DNA of 64,000 nucleotides, from NCBI RefSeq assembly GCF_035222275.1, contig NC_085881.1, forward strand, positions 310,001 through 374,000, given 5' to 3'. The notes below the pieces were generated by a model that did not search any database, was not told the DNA's origin, and saw nothing but the letters and a program-made list of their open reading frames with translations. This document shows, piece after piece, positions 11,083 to 23,325 of the stretch. Origin of the DNA: Podospora bellae-mahoneyi (taxonomy: Eukaryota; Ascomycota; Sordariomycetes; Sordariales; Podosporaceae). Every line of letters starts with the position of its first letter. Positions within the stretch are counted from its first letter, which is position 1. Made by a program: the position numbers and the translations under genes.

Positions 11083-13814
11083 TCACCCGGCAACCTGCTT
11101 GCCCTTGTCCTTCGGTCCCTGCCCCCTATCCGACTTCTCCCCCCCCCGTTTCTCCATCTCCGCCCCATCATCTTTTTGACCCTCGTTGCCACTGTCACCA
11201 GCTTCAACTCCGCTCCCTGACAACCACCTCTGCAGGCCCACGGACGCGTCCATAACCCCGCCGCACAGCTCCCAGTTCTCCATCCCGATTTGCAGCAAGC
11301 TTACGTTCAGCATGCCCTTGATAAAGTGCCCGTGGTTGTTCGAGTCCTGTTCCTGGGTGCTCGACGACGACACAAGAGGCAGCAGAATCCAGTTGAACAC
11401 CCCGAGGAGGGACCGCCACGTGGACAGCGGCACCTTCCATGTGGTCCTCCAAAGTTGTAGGTGCTCCGCCGGTGTTACAATCTGCTTGAAGGGACGGCGG
11501 AGCATGATGGCCCGGCTGTAGAGGATGGCGGCGAGTCGGACCGACTGGTAGATGTAATCTGGAGGATCCGACGGCATCATCGCCGTGGAGCGTGTGAACG
11601 AGGCTGCAGCTCGGGCTGGCGATGATGAGCCGTCGAGGCGCAGCACGCTGGAGTGTTCGTCGCCTGGCAGTTGCAGGGGACGAACAGGAAGTGGAGAGTG
11701 TTGCTGCTGCTTCAGACCAAGAGGCCGACCCCTGGTGCTGCTGTGGTAGTCGTCTCCCAGTTCTGGACTAGGCCTGGTGTCTAATGGGCTAAACGTTGCT
11801 GAAGTGGTGCTGGTGGCTGATGACGGGGCAGGAGACGCCGCGGCTGCGGCAGTGGACAGGCGACGTAGCGCCGGGCCCTCCACGGAGAGGTTCACCATTC
11901 TTTCGTGGATCCATCCTGATGTCGTATGCACTTTTTGGAGCTCTTTCGCTGTCGGCTCTTCGGGCAGCGCAAGGACGGCGGCAAGGAGGAACCGCATGTC
12001 GTCGAGGATAGAGGCCACGGCGCCGTGGGTGCGAAGGGCTTCGCCACAGGATGCAAAAGTTGCGAGTTTGGGGATAAAAGGTGTGTTGAGCGGCAGACGC
12101 AGCGGTACATGACTGTTGTCACGGAACTCAAACTCGGCGCCGCCACGCAGGAAAGGGGCCGTTTCAGAGGATAAGGCAATGGCCACATCGGCTCTATCAT
12201 GGCTCTTTTGTTAGCCCAGAGTCTTCTGAGCACAGAAAAGCTCCCATGCCAAAATACTTACGTGATGGCAAGCTTGCTGATCAGTCCGTGTAAACCCAGG
12301 GTACGAAATCCGCCTCGGACCCTGATCATCTCACGCAAGCCGCTCAAGTGGGCACGCAAGTCGCCTTCGTTTCCCCAGTGCCTGCGGTGATATCAGTACG
12401 GTTAGCAAAATGACAACCGTCGGAGTTATCAGCCGGACTTACCACTCGTTGAGAACAAGCTGAACGACACCCGTGATCCCCTCATCGCTGGTAGACAGTT
12501 GCGAGCTGAGATGCATGTTGACGAGCTCAAATACTTGGCTTTTCTGCGCCATGGCCGCCGTGAGATCAACATGTCCAGAATCGGCGAGGAAACACGCAGC
12601 TGTGTAGACACCGACACGCTGTAGGAGCCGTGACTGAATACAGTATGGAACATAATACTTGATGTAGGGGTTCGACGCATCTGGGTTCCCATCTAACGAT
12701 GCCTTGAACTGGGAAATGAGGTTTATATCTGGAAGAAGAGCCATAAACAATCAGCACACCGGACTGGAAATGGCACCAGGACTACATTTTTGAGTAGAAG
12801 CCGCTTAAACCTACAGACCGCAAACAGATCAGCATCCTCTAGAATAGGCGGGTGCCTGGATATGCCCCATGGTATGTTGCTGTCGCCAGACATGCTCGGA
12901 GGTAGGGGTGAGTTGTTTGCCCACCCACTGCTTTCCAAGTCCCATCCCCCCCCTCCCCACGGATGAAGCCCCTGCCCTCCTGGGTAGTAGACACGAAGAA
13001 TTTTGACGACACCATGGACAGCCGCGGCGTGTTGCGTACAGCCTTCTCCGCAGGCTGATAGGTGGGAGTAGAGAAAGCTGCGATCAGTGCTCCAGGCGTA
13101 CTGGGGAGTAGACGGTGCCGTGGGAGAGTGTCCCAGTGTGTCGAATCCGGGCCAGCCAGCAAGAGGACCCGTTACCTCTGACCCTGGCGTTCTGGGCCAT
13201 GGCGAAGCGAGAGGAGAAGGCTGCCTTGGGGGTATCGAAGAGGGCCTGATGTTTTCGACCCCGTAAAGCCCAGGGCTCAGAGGTGGTGGTAGAATGGAGA
13301 TGGAGAAGGCAGGCGGGTGTGTTGCTCCCGCTGCTGCTGCCGCCGCCGCTACGGCGCTCGATCGTCTACAACTTGGCTTGTAAGCAACTATCATGGTACA
13401 GACCACTCCCGTCCACGTGATACAATTGCGCACCTGCTGTTGGGCCTGTACTCGCAGAGCGGTTGGGGGTATCTTCTCGCGCAGTTGTTGCATGGCTGGC
13501 CCTGGTTGCACTAGGAGAAACAGCCACAGAGACACAGTGTTAGCAGTAGCGTTTGTGACCTAGATAAGAGTGAAAGGAAGAACAGTCTGGCAGCGGCAAC
13601 GGCAACGGCACTGGCACTGGCACACAGAAAGAGTGCTTGGCCTTGGCAGGCTTGCTTGCGGTGTTCTTTTCGAATGAGCGGTTAAGACATGGCATGGAAG
13701 GAAAAGACGGTGCCTCACTCTTTGCTTCCTCCTCCTGCACTCTCCACACGACGTCGTTGTTCTCTCCGCACGTGAGGGACGTGGTGGTACATTGTTTTGC
13801 GTAGGGTCGGACAT
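11083..13814 (-). CDS. Zn2Cys6 transcription factor with Fungal_trans_2 domain
   Basis: Exons 13814-13719, 13510-13434, 13365-12815, 12728-12443, 12381-12262 and 12193-11083 sum to 746 residues in one frame. The binuclear zinc cluster is residues 23-51: CGECRRRKQR | CNQGQPCNNCARRYPQPLC (CX2CX6CX5CX2CX8C). It is split by a 208-nt intron just before its third Cys, a placement common in this family. A low-complexity Ala/Pro/Ser linker follows. The regulatory domain begins about residue 240 (INLISQFKASLDGNPD, NPYIKYYVPYC, LVLNEWHWG, HLSGLREMIRVRGGF, GLISKLAIT). The third exon and its downstream junction (donor GTAGGT at 12814) are the least certain part. The C-terminus is Lys/Gly-rich and polar. 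It is a nuclear regulator of unknown targets; the MATE gene next to it on the same strand is a candidate, by position only. Confidence 0.88.
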
Positions 13815-16534
13815 TACGGGTATGCTGTGCTGGATGAGAAGCTTATTGACGGCGACACGGCCGTCAATCTCTGCATTGGCAAGGGATGATGGCTGGTTGT
13901 AGGGCTGACTTATAACACTCCCTCTTCTTTGGGACCAGCTTTGCAAAGGGCCGAGACGGGGTCGTCGGGCTCGTTTATGCAAGCCTTCGGCGCTGGGAGC
14001 ACTCGTTGGGATTAGCGTGTTGAGATGCCAGCCGGGCCGGTTGTGGGCAAGGGGTGACTGGGTGGTATAGGGGACGAGATAAAAAGGTGTGTTGCCCCGC
14101 GGCTCCAGACTGGGAGACATGAGGGAGGGAGGTAGTATTGAGGATGGCAGCTGTGAGCGAACACTCCTGATAAGAGGATGAGCACGAGTAGCTAGACCGC
14201 AAACCTTTGCCTCGTGGAAGGTTCTATGGACTGGTCCACGATGTGATGAAAGGTCGTGCGCGAAGCAGATAGACTTGGAACGAGCAACTCTTTATGCTTC
14301 GTCTGAGGCCTCTCTGTGTGTACGAGAAAAGAAGAGGAGTATTTTTGGAACATGGAAACAGAAGAGAACAGAAGGTAGGGCTGAAGGAAACATCTCTTAC
14401 ATTCGCGTGGGCGTATATGTGCCGGATGAACAACAGCCATCCACTTGTTCCCAGGGACATAGAAAGTGTATTGATGGCGGTGCTGCTGGGCTGGGGTCAA
14501 GTGGCTGCTGGGACCCTTCCTACACGCACATTTTTGTATTCGGGACCATGTGTGTATATGTAAACAACCAAGTAGGTACTCTGGTACATGGCGGTGAGTG
14601 ATTTGTCCGGATAGCAAAAGGCGGCTCTCTCTGTGAATGACGCACCAGCGGCCAGGGATAAGGGGACATCTCAAGATGGAGCAAGATGCCACCAAACTTC
14701 CCATCCTTTAAACTGGCTAGTGCAATACAAACAGGCTAGGCTCCTCGTATATTTCAGGGCGGCAGGTTCTGGGTACTCTTCTGGCAATAATGGAGCGAAG
14801 CCAGGCAATTGTGGCCTCTCTGGTGTCCAGCCAGACAGAGGAGAGATGGGATTCTGGAGTCAGACCTGTTCATGAGGGTGTGAAGTTGTCCTGATCATCA
14901 CCATACGACCAAATCGAGCGTGCTTTGCGGCGAATGTTGTGACACCAAGCACCTGTCTGTCCAAAAGCCTCTCGTTGCCTATGCTCCCTGGCGAAGGTGA
15001 CATTGATCCGATCTGGGTCCCCTGACAGACCGACCTGGTGGATGGCTGGTCCCTGAATTACAGGCCCTGTGAGCGGAGGATGCCGTTCACCCTCTGGTGC
15101 AAGGGCGACGGCGTGGCGTCGGTTCTGAAACAAGGAGCCAGCTTTCTCGCTCTGGCAGTCACATCTCCGGAAATGCCTCCGTCCAGTAGCCGTCATGCAA
15201 CGAGATGCCAGCCAGGAGCTGGCAGTCACAGGGCTAGGCAGGGCTGCAGGACTTGAAAGGTGCCTAATGACGCAAGATAGTAAGACCTCGACTCTCACTT
15301 TCCGGCTTGTGGAGAGTGGGCGAATAGAAACCAGAAGCAATAGTTCAAGGCCAGTAGTCCATCAGAGTCAGACACAGCACCTCGATGCGGCGTAGTCTGA
15401 TGCAGAGCAGAATATTGTAGCTCAACCGTCGTTCCTTGACCCATCATCATCTGAGTTGCCCACCAGCACCCAATAATCTAACCTAACCCCGCACGTCCCG
15501 CACACTGGATACGTGCAGTCACAAAGCAGCGGATAGTAGCCAATGGAGTGGTCAAAGATGCGGTCGAGTTCGATTCCAGCTTGCCAGAGCCCCCAGGGCT
15601 GGCCTGGTAGTGCCGACCGGCTGAAGGCTTGGGTATTTAGGAAACGCGGGGTCAGCGTTTGAGAGTGCTGCCAGCCCATCTAGGTAGGTAAGATGGGCTT
15701 GCGAGAGCGGACTATTGCTCTCGCATCCAAACGATTCACTGGTGAAAGCTCAAGATCTGGCGAGGCAGTGCCCGCCAGCACGTCGGATGGTGTCAATCCT
15801 TTAACCGGGACGGCGGCCTCCGCACCTGACTAGAGCAGACCGAGGTCGGTCTCGATCGTCGTGATGGATATCTGATGTAGTTCATGGGTTCATGGGTTTA
15901 TGCCTGTCGAAATAGAGTTGGAGAATTGTGACGTAGCCTGAGCTTGATGTCCCTAAGCCTGGTGAGCTTGGCTGACTTAGGGCCAACCATCCTATGTGCA
16001 GGGGGTCAAAGTGCTGCCAGCCTACTGGTTAGCCTATCGGTCCTGGGCATTCTTGGGCAGGGGTTCGGGTCTAGACTGGTCTCTCTGGTCTCTGGCCAAG
16101 TTCTGCCGTAAAAGGCTTCCCCGCGGAGCCATGGCCTACCAGGGCGGCCCCCCTTGACAGGCACCACTAATACTTGAGAGAGTACATAGGGAAGATGACC
16201 CGGTATCCATGTGCAAGCCATTTGAAATTCCGCTTGGCCATTGAAAAGCAGTGCTAAACTTGGTATCACAACAACAGAAAATGCTCCTCCCTCCTGCGCA
16301 GTCAGTCCTGAACGCCAGCCTGTTACCCAGCGTCTTGCTGTGACAGTGTCTCCCAATATCTCCCAATGTCTCTCATTGTCCCCCAAAATACCCAGAAGAA
16401 TTAGCATTCTATGACATATCGGATATCATTCATCATCATCATTATCATCATTCATGGCTGCGGAAGCCGTTGGTCTTGCAATGACCACCCCTCACGTCTT
16501 TTCTCAGCTCCCCGTCCTCTCTATGTTGGGACCG
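13815..16534. other. Gene-free stretch between Zn2Cys6 and patatin-like genes
   Basis: 2.7 kb with only short, mutually overlapping ORFs of no recognisable family. An ATC/ATT trinucleotide run lies at 16426-16452. It contains the promoter of the Zn2Cys6 gene (left end) and the 3' flank of the patatin-like gene (right end). Confidence 0.55.
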
Positions 16535-18567
16535 TTATCTGGCCACATAGTTTGGTTTCCTGGCCAGGTTCACAGCCGGCGGTGCATCTTCATCCAGAGG
16601 GTAAGGCAGCGCAGGAGCAGCTCCTCGCCCAGAGGTTGAATGTTGCCTCTCGGGAAGCGGTGTTTTGGGAGGCAAGGGGGGAGGTCCATCACGTACTGGT
16701 AATGGCTGCTGCTGTGATGGAAGCTCTTGGTACCGTCGAGGGTAGTCATCCGCGCTCACAATAGCGATCTTGTCTGAGCCTGACGCCGTTCGGTACTGCG
16801 AGGGCGTCGGAGCATTCACCGTCAGCCGGTCTGCGTCGTCATTGTTCTGAGGCTTAGCCGGGCGACCACCTTGGGGAGGCGGCGGAGGGGCTAGAGTAGG
16901 GGCGCTCGAGTACGGCTGCGTGATGCCCAGCGGCGAAGGCGGGAACCGCTCGCCTGAACTTCTGGGGGACGGCGTGCTGACACCGGGCCTTGGAAGCATG
17001 TCGCTTCCAGACTCGTACGACTGTCGACTGGGTGGTGTGCGAGGAGGGAAGACAGGAATATCGCCTGGCAACTCAACAGCCAGAGGCATCGAGATTTCCG
17101 GCAACTTCTTTTCTTGCTCTGCGGCACTCATGGATCCGAGACGCTCCCACCGCAACTTGGCGAAGTGAATCTTGGCCAGCTTCGATGACGCTCCCTGTAC
17201 CATCTTCTGCTCCTCCTCCCTCGCCAAATAGCGCCGGGTGTTGGTACTGATTTCGGCCAGCCGGTTCCACTCATTCATGCCAAACTCTCCCACGCCCACC
17301 TCCACATTGAGCCGGTAATAATGCTCAATGTTGACACCCCGCTTGGGCAGGTGTTCCTTTTTCATGAGCTCATGAATCTTCTCACAGCCCTCAATCTTGG
17401 CTATCAACCTCCTCCTGGCCTCGGCAAACTCTCCCATGAAGCCCTCGTACCACAAGGTCGAGTTTGTGTCACTGCTCTTTGGCCGCTTTCCAGTTCCGAC
17501 GCTGACAAATACGCCGACCTCACGGCCGGGCCACTCATTCACCACTGCCTCGTCCAGAGCAGTGATGGAAGGGTTGAAGGTACCAGCGCCATCGTCGTGG
17601 AAAACCGAGTGTCCGATCTGAATCGGCTTGAAAGCCAAACCGATGGCGCAGGTTGCTCTCCCAGCTTGCCAAATCTTGCAGTCAAACTCGGGAGCGGGCT
17701 CCTTTCTGGAATCGTAGGATCGCAAAAGCGCCGGAGCGCCGCCTCGTTGGGTACCTCGATATACAGCTGTAATGGCACTGCAAGGATGATATCAGGGGTC
17801 AGTCAGCCTTGTCCTGGTGGAACGAGGGAATACAGAAATTACTTACGTCTTGGTCCTGTTCTCTCTCTCGTCATACAAGCGGGCGTTGGGATTGCCCCAG
17901 CGTGAGGAGATGGTGGGCCTTGCTGCCTGCGATGTTGGGCTCTTGGCGCTGAAGCTGATCACACTCGCGTTGCTCGAATGCCTTCTCGGATAGGCAGCGC
18001 TCGATCGCGAGGCAGTGGACATGGGATACGTGCTGCTCGTTTCAGACAGGTCGTTGCCCTCTCGTTCATGCACCGTATGCTCCCTGACACACTCCTTGAT
18101 TGCCTCCTCCAGCTTGGTCGCCTTGAACAGCGTGGACCTATAGGGAATCCCAGCGATGGTCTTGTCCGTCTCAAACACCATGCGCGTCAGGCGCACATAC
18201 AGTTCCTTGCATGTCTCGATATCCAGACGCAGCCTGCCAAGCATCAAGGCGATGAGGCCACCGGTGCCAGTGCCAACAATGAGGTCAAAATGATCGCATG
18301 GCTTAGGTATCTCGGATCGTTTGGGGGCCCGACCTTCGATTTCGACGAACGTCCGGTGCATCAGCTCTTGCAGGATCAGGAACATGGAATAGCCGCGAAC
18401 ACCTCCACCATCTAGAGGCCCCAAAAGACGGCGTTAGTATGCTATGCTTGCAACCTTTGCGCTGCGCGCACGCAGGCTAAGAAAGGGCCGGCCGTCAACA
18501 TACCTAGTGATAAGATGCGCAGGGGCGGACCTTTGGTGGTGTCCTTGCGCCTCAGGTGGGAGTCCAT
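16535..18567 (-). CDS. Patatin-like phospholipase-fold protein, nucleophile position Gly
   Basis: Patatins hydrolyse acyl esters of phospholipids with a Ser-Asp dyad (family knowledge). Exons 18567-18504, 18411-17847 and 17777-16535 (introns 92 and 69 nt) give 623 residues. The oxyanion loop DGGGVRGY (22-29), split after its first codon position by intron 1, is intact. The elbow normally reads GTSTGG, but here it is GTGTGG (68-73), so residue 70 is Gly (codon 18268-18266). The partner Asp is present in HDDGAGTFNPS (Asp272). SVGTGKRP after it is also conserved. The last third (about 410-623) is Pro/Ser-rich and disordered, with PPLPP motifs. There is no signal peptide. Either this subfamily works without the usual Ser or it is a non-hydrolytic lipid-binding or regulatory member. 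It shares a divergent promoter with a HAM1-like lipid-binding-fold gene. Confidence 0.92.
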
Positions 18568-19627
18568 CTCCAGAATGTAGGCAGTCACTCAGAGAAACTG
18601 CAGACTAGAGAATGTGTGAGTATCGGGAAGCCTGCAAGGCCCCGAGGACTCGACGAGTCCTGAAGATGATGGCTTTGCCGCCGAGAGGCCTACTACAGTG
18701 GTTTGCTTGGCGCAACGACTGGGAGAGGGGGTGGGTGACGCAGGAGCTTGGGCCGGACGGGGAAGCGATCAGCCTGGAAATACGCCACACCTGGCTTGTC
18801 TTTTTTGTATTTTGGTGCTGTCACAAAGAGTGAGGTTGACTGACCGTTTTCTTTTGGGCTGCTGGGGAGCAGGAGGATGTCGTGTAGAAAAAGATGACCT
18901 GGATCTGTATGCGATCACTCCGATCTCAGCGCTTGCAGATAATCCGAGAGCAACAATCACGGGCGGTTTGTGGCAGTGCCTGAGCGCCGAGTCCCGAGAA
19001 AGGAAGCCTTCTACCAAGTACATGGTGCACACAATTCCTGAATGGGGCCCGTGCATTGGGGGACTTGGGTGCCCGATGACGAGGCATCTACCTATCGCCT
19101 CCTGACAATCAGGGCGCTTTAGGACGGCTCTTGTTGGGCCCACGCAATCCGGCCACAGGAACCCGCTGCTCCGAATGCACAAGGCTGTCATCACCTGCTC
19201 TGATTCGATGCCACGCGAGCTTCGGTGCGAGGGCGAACAAACACATGGCTGCAAGTTGTGGCTGTGCCAAAGCATGTCTTGAAGACGAGGGATGAGGTGG
19301 GAAGGGAATGAGGCCTTTTCTGATGTCAAAAAGAGTCTCGCACCTCGGTCATTAAACCCGAGCCATCTGAAAAGGCCCTTGTTGAAAGACGGGATTCCGG
19401 TGTCTCTTATTGGTCGTACCTACCATGGGCTTGTTGGGTGGTAGGTAGGCAGTTGCTAGCACAACAAGGGCAACTAGCTGTCTACGACGTCATCGTTTCG
19501 TTGCCCGCTATCTGTGTCACTCCTAATAGAGGACCAGATCCATCGTGAACATGTTCAACACAACCTTCACTTCTGCATCTCCCGGGCATCCCCGACTGCT
19601 TGATTCAACTCTCCCCAGTCACCCGTC
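18568..19627. promoter_or_regulatory. Shared divergent promoter region, patatin-like (-) / HAM1-like (+)
   Basis: The 1.06 kb between two divergent start codons has no supported ORF; a 186-codon minus-strand frame lacks coding character. Co-regulation of the two lipid-related genes is inferred from the arrangement only. Confidence 0.45.
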
Positions 19628-21934
19628 ATGCTTTCGTCTTGCTTTGGATCTGGCCGGCGCCGGTCAGACGAGCATGAGCCGCTGCTGCCCCAATACGATG
19701 ACACCACCTCGCTGCAGAGACAGCTGCACCAGAAGCTGCACACGTACCAGATGCTTCGAGCTCTATCCAAAGGTTTCATGCCCTCAAACGAGCAGACCAT
19801 TGTGAATCTCAGAACCCTTCTCGTTGCCGACATCCTCAACCCAGATCTCGACACAACGGAGCTGAGCGACTCGGGCCAAGCGCTGGTGCATTACAGCAAA
19901 CAGTTTGTCCACCAACTCATTGAGCTCCTCCAACACAAGAACAGCAATGATCAGATTCAAGATTTTATCTGGTACTTGACCAGGGCGAGGGTCTCGGTGG
20001 ACATGGAGCACGTCGCTGAACGGGCAGCCAAGGCAAAGGCCAAGGCTGACACAGCAGCAGGTTTGTTGGAGAATCTGGTCGATTTCCACACCAGTGCTTG
20101 CTCGGCCAACTGACACATTTATTCTTGCATTCTAGCTTACAAGAGCCTTCAAACCGTGGGTTCCCTGCTTCTCACAAATTCGGACTTTCGCCTGTTCCTC
20201 ACAGATCTCAACTTGGTTGCCCGCGAGGTGTTCAAAGACACCGCCTTTGCCCTTTCCGAGGCTTCGAAAGAAGCGGGTAAAAGTCTTGAACCGTCTCCTC
20301 AGGAGCAGCAATCCTTGAAGGCACCGGGGAAGGATGCGCAGACATCGCCAAGCAAAGAAGACCTCTCGAACCAGGCCTCAGAGATTACCCAGGTGCTCAC
20401 CGGGAGCACGTCTACCGTGGTTGAGGGAGCCGAAAACAGTATCATCAGCAAGCTCCAAGGTGATGAAAAAGACACCATGCTTTTCCGGCTGAAGCAGGCC
20501 GTGTTGAAGCTTAGAAAACGACGCGACTATTCCGACTCTGTTTCGACCCTCTCACTACTGCTCAAGCGCTATGCCATGGTTTACTCACGCATTGCTCGTG
20601 ACACTCTCGAGGCGGCTGACCAAGACGTTGACCGGAATCCGGAGACGGACCGAGCGCTGAAAAACTTCTGGCTGTTCATCCGATCATTCGGGGATGCCGA
20701 GGAGTGGGAAGAGCTGGAGCGGCGTTTCGGGGACGTTATGGATCATGGCCAGAATGACCCGGAATTTGAAGACCTGATTCAGCAACTAGGAAACGCACTC
20801 CAGGAAATGTTTACAGACGCAGCCTTCTTCGAGCACGCCGAGGAGAGGTTCCAGGCATTACGGGTCAGGTCGAGACGACTTGCCTCGGGGTCATCTTTAC
20901 GGGACGACATCGACGGACTTCTTACTCAGGTGCAGTCAACCTTTCAGTCGGTCATCAGAGACAAGGATGTTGCCAATCTCATCAAAACCGCAACCACCAT
21001 CGGCAAGATTCTCTCCCCCAAGCACCAATATGCCAATACAGATTTGCTGACGGATTCGATCAATGTTTTTGTGCCACTGCTCATCCAGTCAATCAATTAC
21101 ATTCCGATACCCAGGCTTGAAATCTCAACACCGCAACTCGACTTGTTGCTTGAGAATCTCATCTTGGAACCCGGCGTCACGGTCAATCATTCTTCATTTT
21201 TCCCATATAAGCTCCGAGTTGAGACCTTCAATGACTTGGAGATCCGCAAGGCGCGCTTTCGGACAACTTCGGCGATAAAGAGCCTGATGCGCATCAGGAT
21301 TGATGGATTGTCCATCAAGGCCGAAGAGGTAGGGTTCTGGCTCCAGGCGCACACAGGGTTCTTACGCCTGGTGGATGAGGGAATTGCTTCGTTTGAGCTT
21401 GACGAGCGAGGTCTGGACATCCAGCTCGACGTGGAGGTTGGGAGAGACAGGCTTGAGAAGATACTCTCTCTAAGGGGGGTAAGGGTGCGCATCCACAAAC
21501 TCAACTGGACCCTGCGGAGAAGTAGGTTCAGTTTTCTGGCATGGCTCATGAAGCCACTCCTCAAACCCCTTATTCGCAAAACCATCGAGATGCAGATCGC
21601 CTCGGCCATCAAGGATTCACTGCACTTTGCCAACCGGGAACTCTTGTTCGCACGGGAAAGACTCCGTGCGACACGTATAGCTGATCCTGATGACTTGCGG
21701 ACTTTTTTCAAGGCTGTTTTGGCAAGACTTACACCTCCTGACGACCCAGATCTCTACGCTCGTGTCGGTGTCGGCGAGCCAGGCCAAGGTGTTTTCGAAG
21801 GAGTTTACGCGCCTGGTAGCATCGTCAAATTGTGGAAGGAAGAGGCACAACAGGCACCACAAAGGATCCGAGAAAATGAGAGAGACGGGTGGCGCAATGA
21901 TGTTTTCGATGTCCACGCCAGACTTTTGGGGTGA
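19628..21934 (+). CDS. HAM1-like protein, N-terminal domain plus BPI-fold-like C-terminal domain
   Basis: Exons 19628-20060 and 20136-21934 (75-nt intron) give 743 residues. The N-terminal part is helical: LLSKGFMPSNEQT-type start, SDSGQALVHYSKQFVHQLIELLQHKN, and DIQDFIWYLTRARVSVD-like segment, then KSLQTVGSLLLTNSDFRLFLTDLNLVAREVF. A polar Ser/Gln linker (about 190-230) follows. The C-terminal half (INYIPIPRLEISTP, repeated amphipathic strands, RIRIDGLSIKAEEVGFW) matches the fungal HAM1_C type, which resembles tubular lipid-binding folds. No signal peptide or clear transmembrane helix. Family members are poorly studied; lipid transfer or binding is inferred from fold. The name should not be confused with yeast Ham1, the ITP pyrophosphatase. 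Confidence 0.85.
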
Positions 21935-22682
21935 AGGGGTGTATTACTCATGGTCTGCTTGCGTCTTGGATCCTCTTCACTTGTGTCACGATAAGGGTTG
22001 AGGACACACCTTCAATGAGTAGTCAACTTGATGCAAAATATTAATAACACTCTCAACAAAATGCGCTTGTACACCATGTTCTTGCACGTGCGTTTTACTC
22101 GACATCTGATCCGGGATGTAAAGCTTGTCTTGGGCCATGACATCATAACTGGGGGTTCACTGGGCGCATATGGCTGGACGCCATTCGTGGTTCTTTGCAG
22201 CAGTCAGCTGAAGCCGAGTGGCTCAATCAAGAACCAATATCGGACAGGCCTGTTCTCAGTGGCTGGACTGGCCAAGCTGCACGCTTTGAAGTAAAAACAG
22301 GGTCCTGTTCGTTTCAACGGTGGTGGTGGTCCGGCCTACCCAAACAAGTGACGTGGTTCAAGGAGCTTGGGCACTTCTGGTTTGAAGTCATCGTCAACAG
22401 CTAGGTCTTAATCGCGTCAAAAAACATGGTCAGAAGGGGCGGCGGGAATGACGAAGAACAAAAAGAGTACCAAAAGAGCCAAGTACTGTCCGGTGCCACG
22501 ACATTACGTGTAGCAGTATATAGCCCAACGGTGAGCCGTAGGTTCCTCATCGGTCTGCCTCCATTCTCTAGTCCTGTAATATTCAACAGCAACGACGACG
22601 GCTTACCCTGCCCATTCGTTGATAAATATCCCCAGCAGCAACCGTTACGCCCACTCGCGTTACTAGCCTAGCATAACTCAAC
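21935..22682. other. Gene-free stretch between HAM1-like and MARVEL genes
   Basis: 3' flank of the HAM1-like gene and promoter of the MARVEL gene. A TATA-like TATATAGCCC lies near 22518. No supported ORF. Confidence 0.5.
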
Positions 22683-23325
22683 ATGGCGCTACCCGAGATC
22701 GCCTCCATCATTCTGCGGCTGGCAGAGCTGGCGTTTGCGGCCGTTGTCGCAGGCTTGAACGGCGACTATCTACACTCAGTTCGCGGCGCTTCCTCGTGGG
22801 ATTTGGGACGACACATCTACACTGAAGTTGTTGCGGGGTTGTCCATTTTGTTTGCCATTATTTGGCTGTTTCCCTTCAGCTCCTCGTTTATCCATTGGCC
22901 GGCCGATCTGTTCTTCAGCATCCTGTGGTTTGTGGCCTTTGGTCTATTGGTGGATTGGCTCGATGGTTCTTGCGGGTATGTATCAGTGCTTAGACTTGTT
23001 TCGACCTCTCCGGGGCCAAAATGGATTAAAGCTAACTTTTCCTCAGACGGGTTTTCGACTGGACCAACCTCTCCTTCCGGGACACTGCATCCTGTGCCCA
23101 GTTCAAGGCCGTAGTCGCCTTTTCCTTCTTGAGTGCCATCTGCTGGCTAGCCAGTGCCATCGTCGGGTACGTTTACCACTCATTGTTTCCCATACATTTT
23201 GTTAAAGGCAATCGACTAACACGAGGGGCCGTAGTTTCTGGTGGGTTCGCCGCAACACTCGCGTTCGTCACACCACCACTGCACCCACCTACCGTCGTCG
23301 CCGTTGGTATCGCTCTCGCGTTTAA
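22683..23325 (+). CDS. Small MARVEL-domain membrane protein
   Basis: Exons 22683-22975, 23047-23166 and 23235-23325 give 167 residues; introns are 71 and 68 nt. Four hydrophobic segments are visible: about 5-24 (ASIILRLAELAFAAVVAGL), 45-66 (YTEVVAGLSILFAIIWLFPF), 70-95 (WPADLFFSILWFVAFGLLVDWL) and 116-140 (FKAVVAFSFLSAICWLASAIVG). The pattern, a short loop with W/D residues before helix 4, and a basic tail (FWWVRRNTRVRH..RRRRWYRSR) match the fungal MARVEL family. MARVEL proteins associate with cholesterol/ergosterol-rich or tight-membrane regions such as eisosomes (Nce102 is a relative). The Arg-rich tail probably faces the cytosol. A specific role is unknown. Confidence 0.87.

Noticed and set aside
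18769-19329. 186-codon minus-strand ORF in the patatin/HAM1-like divergent promoter
   Set aside because: No domain, skewed Cys/His/Ser composition, and no splice partner; typical chance ORF.
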